From NCBI GenBank assembly GCA_965230515.1, contig OZ246007.1, forward strand, positions 2,666,001 through 2,730,000: a stretch of DNA of 64,000 nt. The letters run 5' to 3'. This DNA is from JAJFKB01 sp965230515. GTDB lineage: Bacteria; Pseudomonadota; Gammaproteobacteria; Pseudomonadales; IMCC2047. Each line of letters begins with the position of its first letter. Position 1 is the stretch's first letter. A program made the position numbers and the translations under genes. Below, piece after piece: positions 17,420-26,728 of the stretch. Under the pieces are notes generated by a model that had not been told where the DNA came from, ran no database searches, and worked only from the letters and a program-made list of their open reading frames with translations.

Positions 17420-20137
17420 TTATATGGCGATGTCGGGCGCTTCGCTTTCAGTGGGTAGGTTGATGGTAAAGCATGTTCCGTTTCCCGGTTCGCTATCAAC
17501 ATGGATCTGTCCACCGTGATCGGTAACGATTACCTTGTAGGCCATATTGAGCCCCTGACCAATACCTTTTCCTACTTCTCTGGTAGTAAAAAATGGATCA
17601 AATATCCGCTCTCTTACCTGCGCTGACATGCCTGTGCCGTTATCCTTGATCTTGATCGATACAAAGCCATTTTGATTGGCGGTGCTGATTAAAATAGTTC
17701 CCTTGTTACCATCACCATGGGCTTCTTCGATAGCGTGTGCAGCATTTGTAATGATATTAAGCAGTACCTGATTGATTTCACCCTGTTCACAGTTAACGTT
17801 AGGCAGATCATCGGCAAAATCTGTTTGCAGATCGGCCACATAGCGCCATTCGTTCATGGTTACGGTGATGGTGTTTTGAATAGCCCGGTTAATGTCTGTA
17901 GGCGCTTTCTCTCTGGAGGGGTGTGCGAAATCTTTCATTGCACGTACGATGCCTGATACCCGTTCGATCCCTTCCTGGGACTGTTCAATGGCATTGGGGA
18001 TTTCCTGAACCAGGTACTCAATGTCTGCTTCTTTAATGGCTTGATTGATGTACTCCTTGTGGCCGCTTTCAGGTAACTGCTTAACTCGTTGGATGACGGT
18101 ATCAAAGTCATCGTAGGCCTCTTTCAAGAAGCGGGTGTTATCACCTATAAACTGAGTAGGGGTGTTGATCTCGTGTGCGATTCCGGCCGCCAATTGGCCG
18201 ATAGCTTCAAGTTTGTGTGCATTGTTAAGCTGTTGTTCCAGTTCGATTTTTTCAGTGATATCCCTTTTGACCTCGATATAGTGAGTAATTTCGCCTGCAG
18301 CGTTTCGAATCGGGGACATCGTTGCTTCCTCATGGCGAATCTCCCCCTGCTTATTGATATTGCTGATCTGTCCACTCCATACTTCGCCTTTTCTGAGTGT
18401 GCTCAGAATCTGTTGTTGTGTGGCCGGGTCGCCCCGCATTCTATTCAGGGACATGGGTGTTTGACCGATCACTTCCTCAGACCCGTACCCGGAAAAATAC
18501 TTGAACGCCTGATTGACATACTCAATTTCAAATTTGCAGTTGGTGATCATGATGGATTCGGCTGCATGATCTATCGCAGCGCTTAACAGATTGTGTTCCT
18601 TAACCTCCTGTTCAAGATCCTTGGTCCGTTCCTTAACCTGAAAGTCCAGGTTTTCATTCAAGGTAAGCAGTTTGTTACCCTGGTTTTCAAGATCGCGTTC
18701 AACTGACTTTCTTCTTTCTATTTCGGCCCTTAGTCGCGCAAACTGTTCATTAACTGTATTTTTTAAATCCAGAAATTTACGAGTGAGATAGCCAATTTCA
18801 TCTTTTCGATGCTGATACTGCTCGAATGTGAATTGGGGATTTTCACTGTCCCATTGATTTGCTGCAACCCCGAGATTCTCCAATGGTGTAGAGATCTGCC
18901 GGCGAATGACCATAAATAAAACGAACAGCTCGATGATGAGCAATACAGCTCCCAGAATAAGAACAGTTCGAGAGGAGCGAAACGCCAACTGGGAAATGAG
19001 CGTTTTTGGGTACTCTGTAATCAGGAGCCAGCCCATCTCTGCCATTGGTGTGACGACCAGATATCGCTGGAACTGTTTATCCTCAATGACGACGGGGGCA
19101 CCGCTGAGTCTGGTCTGACCTTTAGTACCAATGGCACCGGGAATGGATTGGACGATCAGCTGATAGAGATGCCTGAGGCTGGCGTCATCTTGATTCGCCA
19201 CGTCGAGGCCATCTTTACTTTGTGTGATTTGCGACATGAAATCGGGGTGAGCGATCAGCTTGCCATCTTGCGTGATCAGCATATTCTTGGCACCGTCAGG
19301 ATGGTCTTTGATGGTTCTTGTCATCAAATTATCCAGATAGATGTCCTGACCAAGGATACCGAGAAAATCCGGGCCATCGTAAACGGGAGTGATACTGCTG
19401 ACCATCCATTTGTTGAGTCCGGATACTGAGAGATAAGCCGATGTCCACTTGTTCACGGCTTCCGGATTCTGCTCAGGTGTGCCAATCAAATAAAACCCTT
19501 TGTTCAAATGGGTGAAGTCCCCACTTAAATTACCGATGATATACTCACCAGCCCAGTAAATAACGGCATAGTCCTCCTTGCCGACAAAATAGAGATTGGG
19601 GAAGCGGTTTCGCCATGCGGGCCCGGCATGACTCAAGACCGTTGATGATGCCGATATCACCTGAGCCATGCGATCCGAAATGGTACTGTTTTTTGCGACA
19701 AAGGTCTGTGTGCCGTAATCCCTGTCCAGCTTTTCGGGGGGGCTTCTGTAGGTGCCGTCCGCAAGTTGTCGGGTGAGTGTGCCAAAGCGTCTGAGCGCTT
19801 GCTCTGGTTGGCTGATGGCGAGTTCAGCCGTCAGCTGATTTCGTGCTGTTACCAGGTTGTCTTCAGCGAGTTTGAATATTTCCAGTTCGTATTTAACGCG
19901 CTCTTTCGAGAACAATACGATATTGTCCAGATTTTGTTGTTTTACCAGTCCATAAAAGTAGGCATAGGCAAATAAAGTGATCGCTAGAATGGCAATTGTT
20001 ATCGGCAGCACAAGGCTGCGCAGAGCGGTAATCGCCAGAGAATTTTGTAACCCGTACTGGCCGGTATTAGCTCTTTTAGGGTTGTCGCCTGTGGCTTGTG
20101 TTGATTGAGGTTGCATATCGCTCATTACAAAGGCCAT
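17420..20137 (-). CDS. Sensor histidine kinase with Cache and PAS domains (copy A)
   Basis: The product has 905 residues. Membrane segments at about 43-63 and 391-411 flank a periplasmic Cache-type domain (WMVSSITPVYDGPDFLGILG, LITQDGKLIAHPDF). A HAMP-like region, a coiled coil (about 460-515) and a PAS domain (about 516-630, VKRDITEKIELE) follow. The dimerisation domain carries H655 in AAGIAHEINTPTQF, the HPK4-type sequence, and the ATPase has NIITNAAHAIEEA, DNGTGM and GKGIGQGL. It is a close paralogue of the next gene, 64 bases upstream in the same direction. No response regulator is adjacent, so its target is unknown. Starts at M1, M5 or M8 are all possible. Confidence 0.92.
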   Translation of the reverse strand: MAFVMSDMQPQSTQATGDNPKRANTGQYGLQNSLAITALRSLVLPITIAILAITLFAYAYFYGLVKQQNLDNIVLFSKERVKYELEIFKLAEDNLVTARNQLTAELAISQPEQALRRFGTLTRQLADGTYRSPPEKLDRDYGTQTFVAKNSTISDRMAQVISASSTVLSHAGPAWRNRFPNLYFVGKEDYAVIYWAGEYIIGNLSGDFTHLNKGFYLIGTPEQNPEAVNKWTSAYLSVSGLNKWMVSSITPVYDGPDFLGILGQDIYLDNLMTRTIKDHPDGAKNMLITQDGKLIAHPDFMSQITQSKDGLDVANQDDASLRHLYQLIVQSIPGAIGTKGQTRLSGAPVVIEDKQFQRYLVVTPMAEMGWLLITEYPKTLISQLAFRSSRTVLILGAVLLIIELFVLFMVIRRQISTPLENLGVAANQWDSENPQFTFEQYQHRKDEIGYLTRKFLDLKNTVNEQFARLRAEIERRKSVERDLENQGNKLLTLNENLDFQVKERTKDLEQEVKEHNLLSAAIDHAAESIMITNCKFEIEYVNQAFKYFSGYGSEEVIGQTPMSLNRMRGDPATQQQILSTLRKGEVWSGQISNINKQGEIRHEEATMSPIRNAAGEITHYIEVKRDITEKIELEQQLNNAHKLEAIGQLAAGIAHEINTPTQFIGDNTRFLKEAYDDFDTVIQRVKQLPESGHKEYINQAIKEADIEYLVQEIPNAIEQSQEGIERVSGIVRAMKDFAHPSREKAPTDINRAIQNTITVTMNEWRYVADLQTDFADDLPNVNCEQGEINQVLLNIITNAAHAIEEAHGDGNKGTILISTANQNGFVSIKIKDNGTGMSAQVRERIFDPFFTTREVGKGIGQGLNMAYKVIVTDHGGQIHVDSEPGNGTCFTINLPTESEAPDIAI

Positions 20138-20201
20138 CGGCTAGAGATGACGTGGTTAATATTTACGGTAGTCGGCTTCACTTGGGCCCATCCCCCCTTG
20201 T

Positions 20202-22892
20202 TCAGGCTGACCGGCTGGCCAGCGCCGCCTCTTGGTGTGAGGGTTGAGTGGCCTCGGATATTGGCAGGCGGATGATAAAGTGACTGCCTTTGCCGGGCTG
20301 CGTATCTAAAGTGATACTACCACCGTGATTCTTAACAATAACGGAGTGGGCAATACTCAGTCCCTGTCCGGTACCTTTGCCGACTTCCTTGGTAGTAAAA
20401 AACGGATCAAATATCTGTTCTTTGACTGACTGACTCATACCGGTGCCATTATCCACAATATGGATTTCCGCTAACCCTTCCCGGTAGTGGGTTGCAACTT
20501 CAATCAGTCCTTTGTTCTCATGCCGGGCGTCGTTAATCGCATGGGCCGCATTAACGATCATGTTCAGCACTACCTGATTGATCTCTCCAGGTTCGCAATA
20601 GATCGGGGGCATGTCCGGGTCGAAATCCGTGACTAAATCAGCGGTATACTTCCATTCGTTGGTGGCCACGGTAATGGTACTTTGAATAGCCTGATTCAGG
20701 TCTACTGCTGTTTTATCTTTTGTTTGATTGGAAAAGTTTTTCATCGCGTGAACAATTTTTGACACGCGCTCAATGCCCTCAAGGCATTGAGCGATCGCTA
20801 TCGGCACCTCTTCCTGAAGATATTCAACGTCAGCTTCCTCCAGCAGCTGTTGGACAGCATCGCTCACGTTCTTATCGGGTAAGCTGTTTAATTGTCCAAT
20901 CAGTTGTGTCAGTTCGGTGAATGCCTCTTTCAGGAAACAGGTATTGTTGCCAATGTACTGGGTTGGTGTATTAATTTCGTGCGCAATCCCTGCCGCCAGT
21001 TGTCCGATAGACTCCAGTTTTTGGGTGTTCTGTAGTTGTGCTTCGAGAGCCAGGCGTTCGGTAATATCACGTTTTACCTCGACGTAGTGAGTAATAATAT
21101 CTGCCTGGTTTTTTATAGGTGAGATGGTGATCTCTTCATAGCGTACCTCACCGTTTTTTGCTTCGTGGTTGACGATTCCAGACCAGATCTCCCCTTTCCC
21201 TATGGTAGACAATATATCCTGCTGTACAGAATGATCCGATCGACTCCATTCCACAGCCATCGGGGTGCGGCCCAATAATTCCTCTTTGCGATAACCGGAA
21301 TGCTTCTCAAAGCTGGGGTTAATGTACTCAATCACCATCTTGTTGTTCATGATAGCGATCGATTCTGCCGCGTGTTCCATCGCAGCGCTAAGCTTGCTGA
21401 TTGCTTCAATCTCCCTGTGAAGGTCGGATGTTCTGGCTCTGACCTCCCTGTCAAGCTGGCTGTTTAAGAGGCTGAGTTCTTCTCTTTTCTTTTGCAATGA
21501 TTGCTCGGCATTTTTTCGGACATCAACCTGCTGATGCAGCGCATCAAACTGCTTGTTAATCGTATTTTGAAGGGTGATGAACTCTCTTGATAGCTGCCCC
21601 ACTTCATCATTTCGTTGCGCCTGTTTTTCCAGTAACTCCAGTGTAGTGCCGTATTTCAGACTGGTAGCGGCATCGCCGAGCTTGCCCAGGGGTTTGGAGA
21701 CTTTGATTTTGATAATATAGAACAGCGTGATGAGCTCGATCAGGAGCAGGATTGCGCCAATCAGAAAAACCGTGCGAGCTGATTTTGCGGCTTCCCGAAT
21801 AACGATTCTTTCAGGATATTCGGTGACCAGCAGCCAGTCAACCAGCGGTAAGGGCGTTGCCACCAGGTACCGGCCATTGGCTTCATCATTGATAATCTTA
21901 GGCGAAATGGTGCTGGTTGAGTTTGTGGTGTTGACTTCCTGGCTGACGAGACTGTAAATGGTCTGAAGATCGGTGTTGCCGCTCTCGGCAATGATCAGAC
22001 TTTTTCCTTTGCGCTGTACTTGTTCCATATAATCCGGGTGAGCGATCAGTTGTCCGTCACGGGTCATCAGCATGTTTTTGGTTTCTTGAAGCCGGTCTGT
22101 GATGGTCCGGGCTATCAGATCGTCCAGGTAGATATCATGACCGAACACGCCGAGAAACCGGTTTTCGTCATAGACGGGCGTGATGCTGCTGACCATCCAT
22201 TTGCCACTGGCGTCATCCAGATAAACGGAAGTCCAGCGGTTGCTGCGATCCGGGTTTTTTTCAGGAGTACCGATCTGGAAATAGGGTTTATCCAGGTGAG
22301 TAAAATGTTGTTCCAGATTAAAAATAAAGCTCTCTCCATGCCAGAAGCAGGATGAGTAATCCTCTTGCCCCAGAAAGTAGGTGTTGATAAAACGATTACT
22401 CCATGCGGGTCCGTACTTGAATAGCAGTTGGTCTGCGTATGCGAGTGTGCGACTTGCGATTGAGCTAAGGTCTTTGTTTTGCGGGATAAATAATTGTGTT
22501 TCCCTGATGGTGTCCAATTGGTCGCCACGGTTTCTGTAGGAGCCATCCGGTTTCTTTTCAATACGCTGATTCAGGTGTTCCAGACTCGCTTCCGTGGAGC
22601 CTTTTTCAAGTAAAGTGGTCAGGTCGTTTTTAATCAGCTCAAGGTTGTCTCTGGCCAGTTCAAAGAGTCTCAGTTCGTAATGTGCCCTTTCTTTAGAAAA
22701 CAGCATCAGCTTGTTCATATGATGCTGTTTCACCGAATCATAGAACAGAAAGTAAGCCAGCAGCGTCGCGGCAAGCATGGCAATAGCGATTGGCAAGGCG
22801 GCGCTATGCAGAGCGATAGCGGCTAACGACTGGTGCGCTTTGACACTGGTGTTGGCGGCACAACCCTGTGCAAAGTGGTTAGGTTTGGTCAT
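20202..22892 (-). CDS. Sensor histidine kinase with Cache and PAS domains (copy B)
   Basis: The 896-residue protein is colinear over its whole length with the kinase at 17420. Membrane segments lie at about 33-51 and 374-394, and the periplasmic Cache domain has WMVSSITPVYDENRFLGVFG and LMTRDGQLIAHPDY. PAS is at about 500-612, phospho-acceptor H638 lies in AAGIAHEINTPTQY, and the ATPase has NMIVNAAHAINDA, DNGTGM and GKGTGQGL. The phrase NTPTQ(F/Y)IG(D/N)NT is shared with copy A, so this is a tandem duplication. The most different regions are the outer parts of the periplasmic domain, which suggests different ligands. A promoter probably lies in the 185 bases before it. Confidence 0.92.
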   Translation of the reverse strand: MTKPNHFAQGCAANTSVKAHQSLAAIALHSAALPIAIAMLAATLLAYFLFYDSVKQHHMNKLMLFSKERAHYELRLFELARDNLELIKNDLTTLLEKGSTEASLEHLNQRIEKKPDGSYRNRGDQLDTIRETQLFIPQNKDLSSIASRTLAYADQLLFKYGPAWSNRFINTYFLGQEDYSSCFWHGESFIFNLEQHFTHLDKPYFQIGTPEKNPDRSNRWTSVYLDDASGKWMVSSITPVYDENRFLGVFGHDIYLDDLIARTITDRLQETKNMLMTRDGQLIAHPDYMEQVQRKGKSLIIAESGNTDLQTIYSLVSQEVNTTNSTSTISPKIINDEANGRYLVATPLPLVDWLLVTEYPERIVIREAAKSARTVFLIGAILLLIELITLFYIIKIKVSKPLGKLGDAATSLKYGTTLELLEKQAQRNDEVGQLSREFITLQNTINKQFDALHQQVDVRKNAEQSLQKKREELSLLNSQLDREVRARTSDLHREIEAISKLSAAMEHAAESIAIMNNKMVIEYINPSFEKHSGYRKEELLGRTPMAVEWSRSDHSVQQDILSTIGKGEIWSGIVNHEAKNGEVRYEEITISPIKNQADIITHYVEVKRDITERLALEAQLQNTQKLESIGQLAAGIAHEINTPTQYIGNNTCFLKEAFTELTQLIGQLNSLPDKNVSDAVQQLLEEADVEYLQEEVPIAIAQCLEGIERVSKIVHAMKNFSNQTKDKTAVDLNQAIQSTITVATNEWKYTADLVTDFDPDMPPIYCEPGEINQVVLNMIVNAAHAINDARHENKGLIEVATHYREGLAEIHIVDNGTGMSQSVKEQIFDPFFTTKEVGKGTGQGLSIAHSVIVKNHGGSITLDTQPGKGSHFIIRLPISEATQPSHQEAALASRSA

Positions 22893-23077
22893 GTTGTCTG
22901 ATTAAGTGGAATTAACAATCCGGCTCAATGGCGGCACAGCTGTTTTATATTGAGTATAGTTTGTATTCGCAAAAACACCTCATCCTGTCTGGTAAGATGG
23001 CGATATTCTTGCGCTGAACAAAAGCGCAGTGGGCTGCAAGGGAGGCCAGCATCTAATGGTGGCGCTTAAACTTACTA

Positions 23078-24115
23078 CTATTGGTGGTATTTACGATAGC
23101 TGCCTGGGGTATGTCCGATCCATCGTTTAAACGCATTTCTGAAATTGGAGGTATCACTATAGCCTACGCGTTCTGCGATATCATCTATTGTCATTGCGGT
23201 ATTTGAAAGGTACTTTTTCGCCAAATTGCTGCGAATCTCCGAAAGGGTTTCGCTGAAACTGGTGTTGCGCTCTGACAACTTCCTGCGCAGCGTTCTTGAG
23301 GTCATGTTGAGGCATTGGGCAACCTTTTCGGCGCTAAGGTCAGGCCCCAAATTTTCCATAATCGTTTTGCGCACCGCCAGAATCAGCTCATCACAATTAC
23401 AGAATTCGTTGAGTTCTTCATCGCAGGCTTTTAACAGAATTTCCAGACCCAGCGGATTAAAATGGGGCAGGGGTTGATCAAGACGTGATTTCTCAAATAC
23501 ATATTCATTAATGGGTTGAGAAAATGCAACGGGGCATTCCAGAATTTCCGTATAAAGTGCAGCATGGGCAGGCGCATCATAACTGACTCTGGCGGCTTTA
23601 AAGGCAATTCGCTGGTTTTGAAGAATATCTCTGAAAAGTGCAAGTACAATTCCCAACTGAAATTCAATATTAAACTGGAACAGTGACGGTTCCTGAAGCA
23701 GGTTATAAAACCTCAAGTAGGCCTCGTCGGAGTTTGCCTCCTCAACCAGTTCCATGCGTACAGTTCTGGCTACCAGGCCATGGTAATTAATAGAAAAAAT
23801 CAGGGCGTCGCGTGTTGTCGGGGAGCTTAGTAGTGCATGACCATAAAGGCCATAGCAATTCGAATTGATCTGCTTGCCTACTCTCAGTGCAATAGCCGGG
23901 TCCGTAGAGTGTTGATGAACGTTGTGAAATACCCTTACCAGATCAGTTGTGGTAATCCGTGCATCGGTATCTCTTAATAATTCAGTATTCAGGCCCGTGC
24001 CCGCCAGCACAAGCTCGGGTGCTACTCCCTGATCCATCATTGCGCGAACCAGAAAGTCTACTTTATAGGCTGGTTTAACCTGTTGATCGTACTGCTCAGC
24101 CATTTGTGCATTCAT
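23078..24115 (-). CDS. AraC-family transcription regulator
   Basis: The 345-residue protein has an N-terminal effector domain of the type seen in OruR-like regulators (PF12625, about residues 20-210). The C-terminal AraC DNA-binding domain covers about 240-342: LSAEKVAQCLNMTSRTLRRKLSERNTSFSE, then IDDIAERVGYSDTSNFRNAFKRWIGHTPGSYR. It is divergent from a TonB receptor/acyl-CoA ligase pair across 214 bases and is the obvious candidate activator of that pair. An ATG at 24115 is used; the shared upstream region contains a small hairpin (24163-24180). Confidence 0.9.
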   Translation of the reverse strand: MNAQMAEQYDQQVKPAYKVDFLVRAMMDQGVAPELVLAGTGLNTELLRDTDARITTTDLVRVFHNVHQHSTDPAIALRVGKQINSNCYGLYGHALLSSPTTRDALIFSINYHGLVARTVRMELVEEANSDEAYLRFYNLLQEPSLFQFNIEFQLGIVLALFRDILQNQRIAFKAARVSYDAPAHAALYTEILECPVAFSQPINEYVFEKSRLDQPLPHFNPLGLEILLKACDEELNEFCNCDELILAVRKTIMENLGPDLSAEKVAQCLNMTSRTLRRKLSERNTSFSETLSEIRSNLAKKYLSNTAMTIDDIAERVGYSDTSNFRNAFKRWIGHTPGSYRKYHQ

Positions 24116-24329
24116 GGTCGGATTCTCTTGATCTTAACCACTGGTTGTTTGGCAAGCTGCGTCATCCATCTGTTTGGATGAAAACTTGGTTAATACTAAC
24201 ATTTTGTGTCCGAAAATCACATAAAATTGTCCAGAACTAACTTCGACTCAGGTTCTCAGGCGTTATAGATTAGTAGAAAGATGGTATGAGTAGGGGCGCT
24301 GTATAAATAATTATCAGGAGGGACCGGAA

Positions 24330-26678
24330 ATGATTTTTTATAAACAGAGGTTAAATCGAGGTATTCACCTTGCCGCGATATCTGCGGCGCTTGTTTTACC
24401 CGCCGCCACATCGGCTGCGGTACTGGAGGAGATCATTGTAACCGCGCAGAAACGTGCGGAAAGCCTGCAGGACGTGCCTATATCAGTCACCACCCTGGGT
24501 GGCGAAAAAATGCAGCAGGTTGGCATTAAGAAAATTGAAGATCTGCAGCAGTTCGTTCCCAATCTGCAAATGACCGAAACGGGAATCAGCACCCAGGTTT
24601 ATATTCGAGGTATAGGGACTGGTAACAGTCAGGGTTTCGAACAATCGGTCGGGCAATACATTGACGGTGTTTACTACGGAAGACAGCAATTAATTCGTGC
24701 GCCATTTCTGGATCTCGAGCGTGTGGAAGTGTTGCGGGGACCACAAAGTATTCTGTTCGGCAAGAACAGTATTGCCGGTGCTTTGAATATGACCTCAGCA
24801 AAGCCAACAGATGATCTGACAGGCTATATACAACTTAACTATGAGCCGGAATTCTCAACACGAGAAGCGTTGTTTGCCGTTTCTGGCGGATTGACTGATA
24901 CATTGCAAGGGCGTCTGGCGGTACGCAGTTATGATACTGATGGTTATGTCGACAATACTTTCCTGGATGACGATGAGCCGGCCCGCGATGATCTGGCAAT
25001 CAGGGGAACGCTGCGTTGGGAGCCGACTGATGATCTGGATGTCACCCTAAAACTGGAACGGGATACGTTTGATACCGATGGGCGTCAAATTGAAATTGTG
25101 CAGGATGACCCTGCTCCGCTGGGCGCACCGATACCGGCCAACTACGGTACAATTCTTGGACTATTGGGGCATCCCGGTGCGATTACCGAAACCAGTCTGA
25201 ACTTCAAGCGGCAGGCAGGTGGTTTTGGCGTTAAGGAGTTCAGTGATAACGAACTGGATAACGCCACGCTAACCATTAACTACAATCTGGGAAAAAACAC
25301 GCTTACCAGTGTGACGGGTATTGTCGGGTATGAGTTTTTGGAACTCTGTGATTGTGATTATGTTGCAGCGCCGGTTTTCAGTGTGGTGCTTGATGAAGAA
25401 TATGATCAGTTCAGTCAGGAAATTCGTCTGGCATCACCGGGCGGCGAAAATGTAGACTGGGTGGTTGGTGCCTTCTATCAAACCAGCGAGCTGGAATTTA
25501 AAGATGATATTCTTATTCCCAACAATAGCATATTAGGATTGCTGTCTGGTGGTGCCTTGGCACCGATTGTTGGTACGGATGTGAGTCGCGATTATAGTGC
25601 TGATTCGGACCTATGGGCTGTTTTCGGGCAGTTCACCTGGAATTTTCGTGACGATATGCGGCTGACTTTTGGAGCGCGGTATACCAGTGAGGACAAGGAT
25701 GGCAAGCGAGAAATCAATATATTGCAAACTGCCACGGGCCAACCGGTCAACCCTTTGCTGGGCGCACCAACTTTGTATGAACTGTTGTTTGCCATTCAAA
25801 ATCAGCAGCGTAGCGGTCACAAGATCTCCCAGAGCAGAGATGAGTCATCCTTTACGCCTTTGATTAACCTGCAATGGGATGTCAATGAAAACCTGATGGC
25901 TTATGTGTCCTATACAACCGGATTCAAATCGGGCGGATTTGACCCCAGAGCCAATAATGTGGCCTCTTTTGAGTTTGAAGAGGAGGAGGCAAGCTCCTTT
26001 GAAATCGGCTTTAAATCAACTTTGCTGGATGGTGCCGCAGAATTAAACGTTGCTTTCTATCAGACTGACTATGAAGATTTGCAGATCAGTCAGTTCGATG
26101 GATCTTTTGGATTTAACGTCAACAATGCAGCAGAGGTGACTATTCGTGGCGTTGAGGTCGACGGCCGGTTTGCTGTGACTGACAATCTTAATCTGCGTTA
26201 CGCAGTGGCTTACCTGGATCATGAGTTTGACCAGTATCGTGGAGGTAATTGCTATAACCGACAGGTTCCGGATGGTGACATCGGCGCTTCAGGTAATCAA
26301 CTCTGTGATTACACCGGTAAATCCGGACAGTACACACCTGAACTGACTGCCAGTTTTAGTGCTAACTATACTCGGCCGTTAACCGAGGCTTTAGGTCTGG
26401 CGATAGCCCTGGATCTGAATTACACCGATGAGCAAAACGTGCATGGCAGTCTTGATCCGCAGTACGAAATCGATGCCTATACAATGGTCAATCTTCGTGT
26501 TGCGATTGAGTCAGAAAGCTGGGAGTTGGCGGTGTTGGGAAGAAATCTGTCGGATGAAGAGGTGCTGACCTATGTCGATAACGTACCGCTTTCACCCAGC
26601 ACTTTCGGGACTAACACTTTTTATGGTTTTACCCTGCCGCCACGTTCCGTGTCTTTCCAGGCGGCCTATCGTTTCTAG
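24330..26678 (+). CDS. TonB-dependent outer-membrane receptor
   Basis: The 782-residue protein has a signal peptide (about 1-29), a plug domain beginning VLEEIIVTAQKRAESLQDVPISV, the phrase VEVLRGPQSILFGKNSIAGALN, and a barrel ending in aromatic F (VSFQAAYRF). The VTAQKR-type plug marks the group common in Sphingomonads and marine Gammaproteobacteria, used for many organic substrates besides iron. AGGAGGG lies just before the ATG at 24330. The substrate cannot be read, but the downstream acyl-CoA ligase and the AraC regulator suggest a hydrophobic carboxylic acid. Confidence 0.93.
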   Translation: MIFYKQRLNRGIHLAAISAALVLPAATSAAVLEEIIVTAQKRAESLQDVPISVTTLGGEKMQQVGIKKIEDLQQFVPNLQMTETGISTQVYIRGIGTGNSQGFEQSVGQYIDGVYYGRQQLIRAPFLDLERVEVLRGPQSILFGKNSIAGALNMTSAKPTDDLTGYIQLNYEPEFSTREALFAVSGGLTDTLQGRLAVRSYDTDGYVDNTFLDDDEPARDDLAIRGTLRWEPTDDLDVTLKLERDTFDTDGRQIEIVQDDPAPLGAPIPANYGTILGLLGHPGAITETSLNFKRQAGGFGVKEFSDNELDNATLTINYNLGKNTLTSVTGIVGYEFLELCDCDYVAAPVFSVVLDEEYDQFSQEIRLASPGGENVDWVVGAFYQTSELEFKDDILIPNNSILGLLSGGALAPIVGTDVSRDYSADSDLWAVFGQFTWNFRDDMRLTFGARYTSEDKDGKREINILQTATGQPVNPLLGAPTLYELLFAIQNQQRSGHKISQSRDESSFTPLINLQWDVNENLMAYVSYTTGFKSGGFDPRANNVASFEFEEEEASSFEIGFKSTLLDGAAELNVAFYQTDYEDLQISQFDGSFGFNVNNAAEVTIRGVEVDGRFAVTDNLNLRYAVAYLDHEFDQYRGGNCYNRQVPDGDIGASGNQLCDYTGKSGQYTPELTASFSANYTRPLTEALGLAIALDLNYTDEQNVHGSLDPQYEIDAYTMVNLRVAIESESWELAVLGRNLSDEEVLTYVDNVPLSPSTFGTNTFYGFTLPPRSVSFQAAYRF

Positions 26679-26728
26679 CTGATTCGAACCACGAGAACTA
26701 ATGTTAGTTGGTTGAGAGTGAGGTTGTT

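Noticed and set aside
23055..23129. 24-codon plus-strand frame preceded by GGGAGG
   Set aside because: Too short, spacing long, and antisense to the end of the AraC gene.
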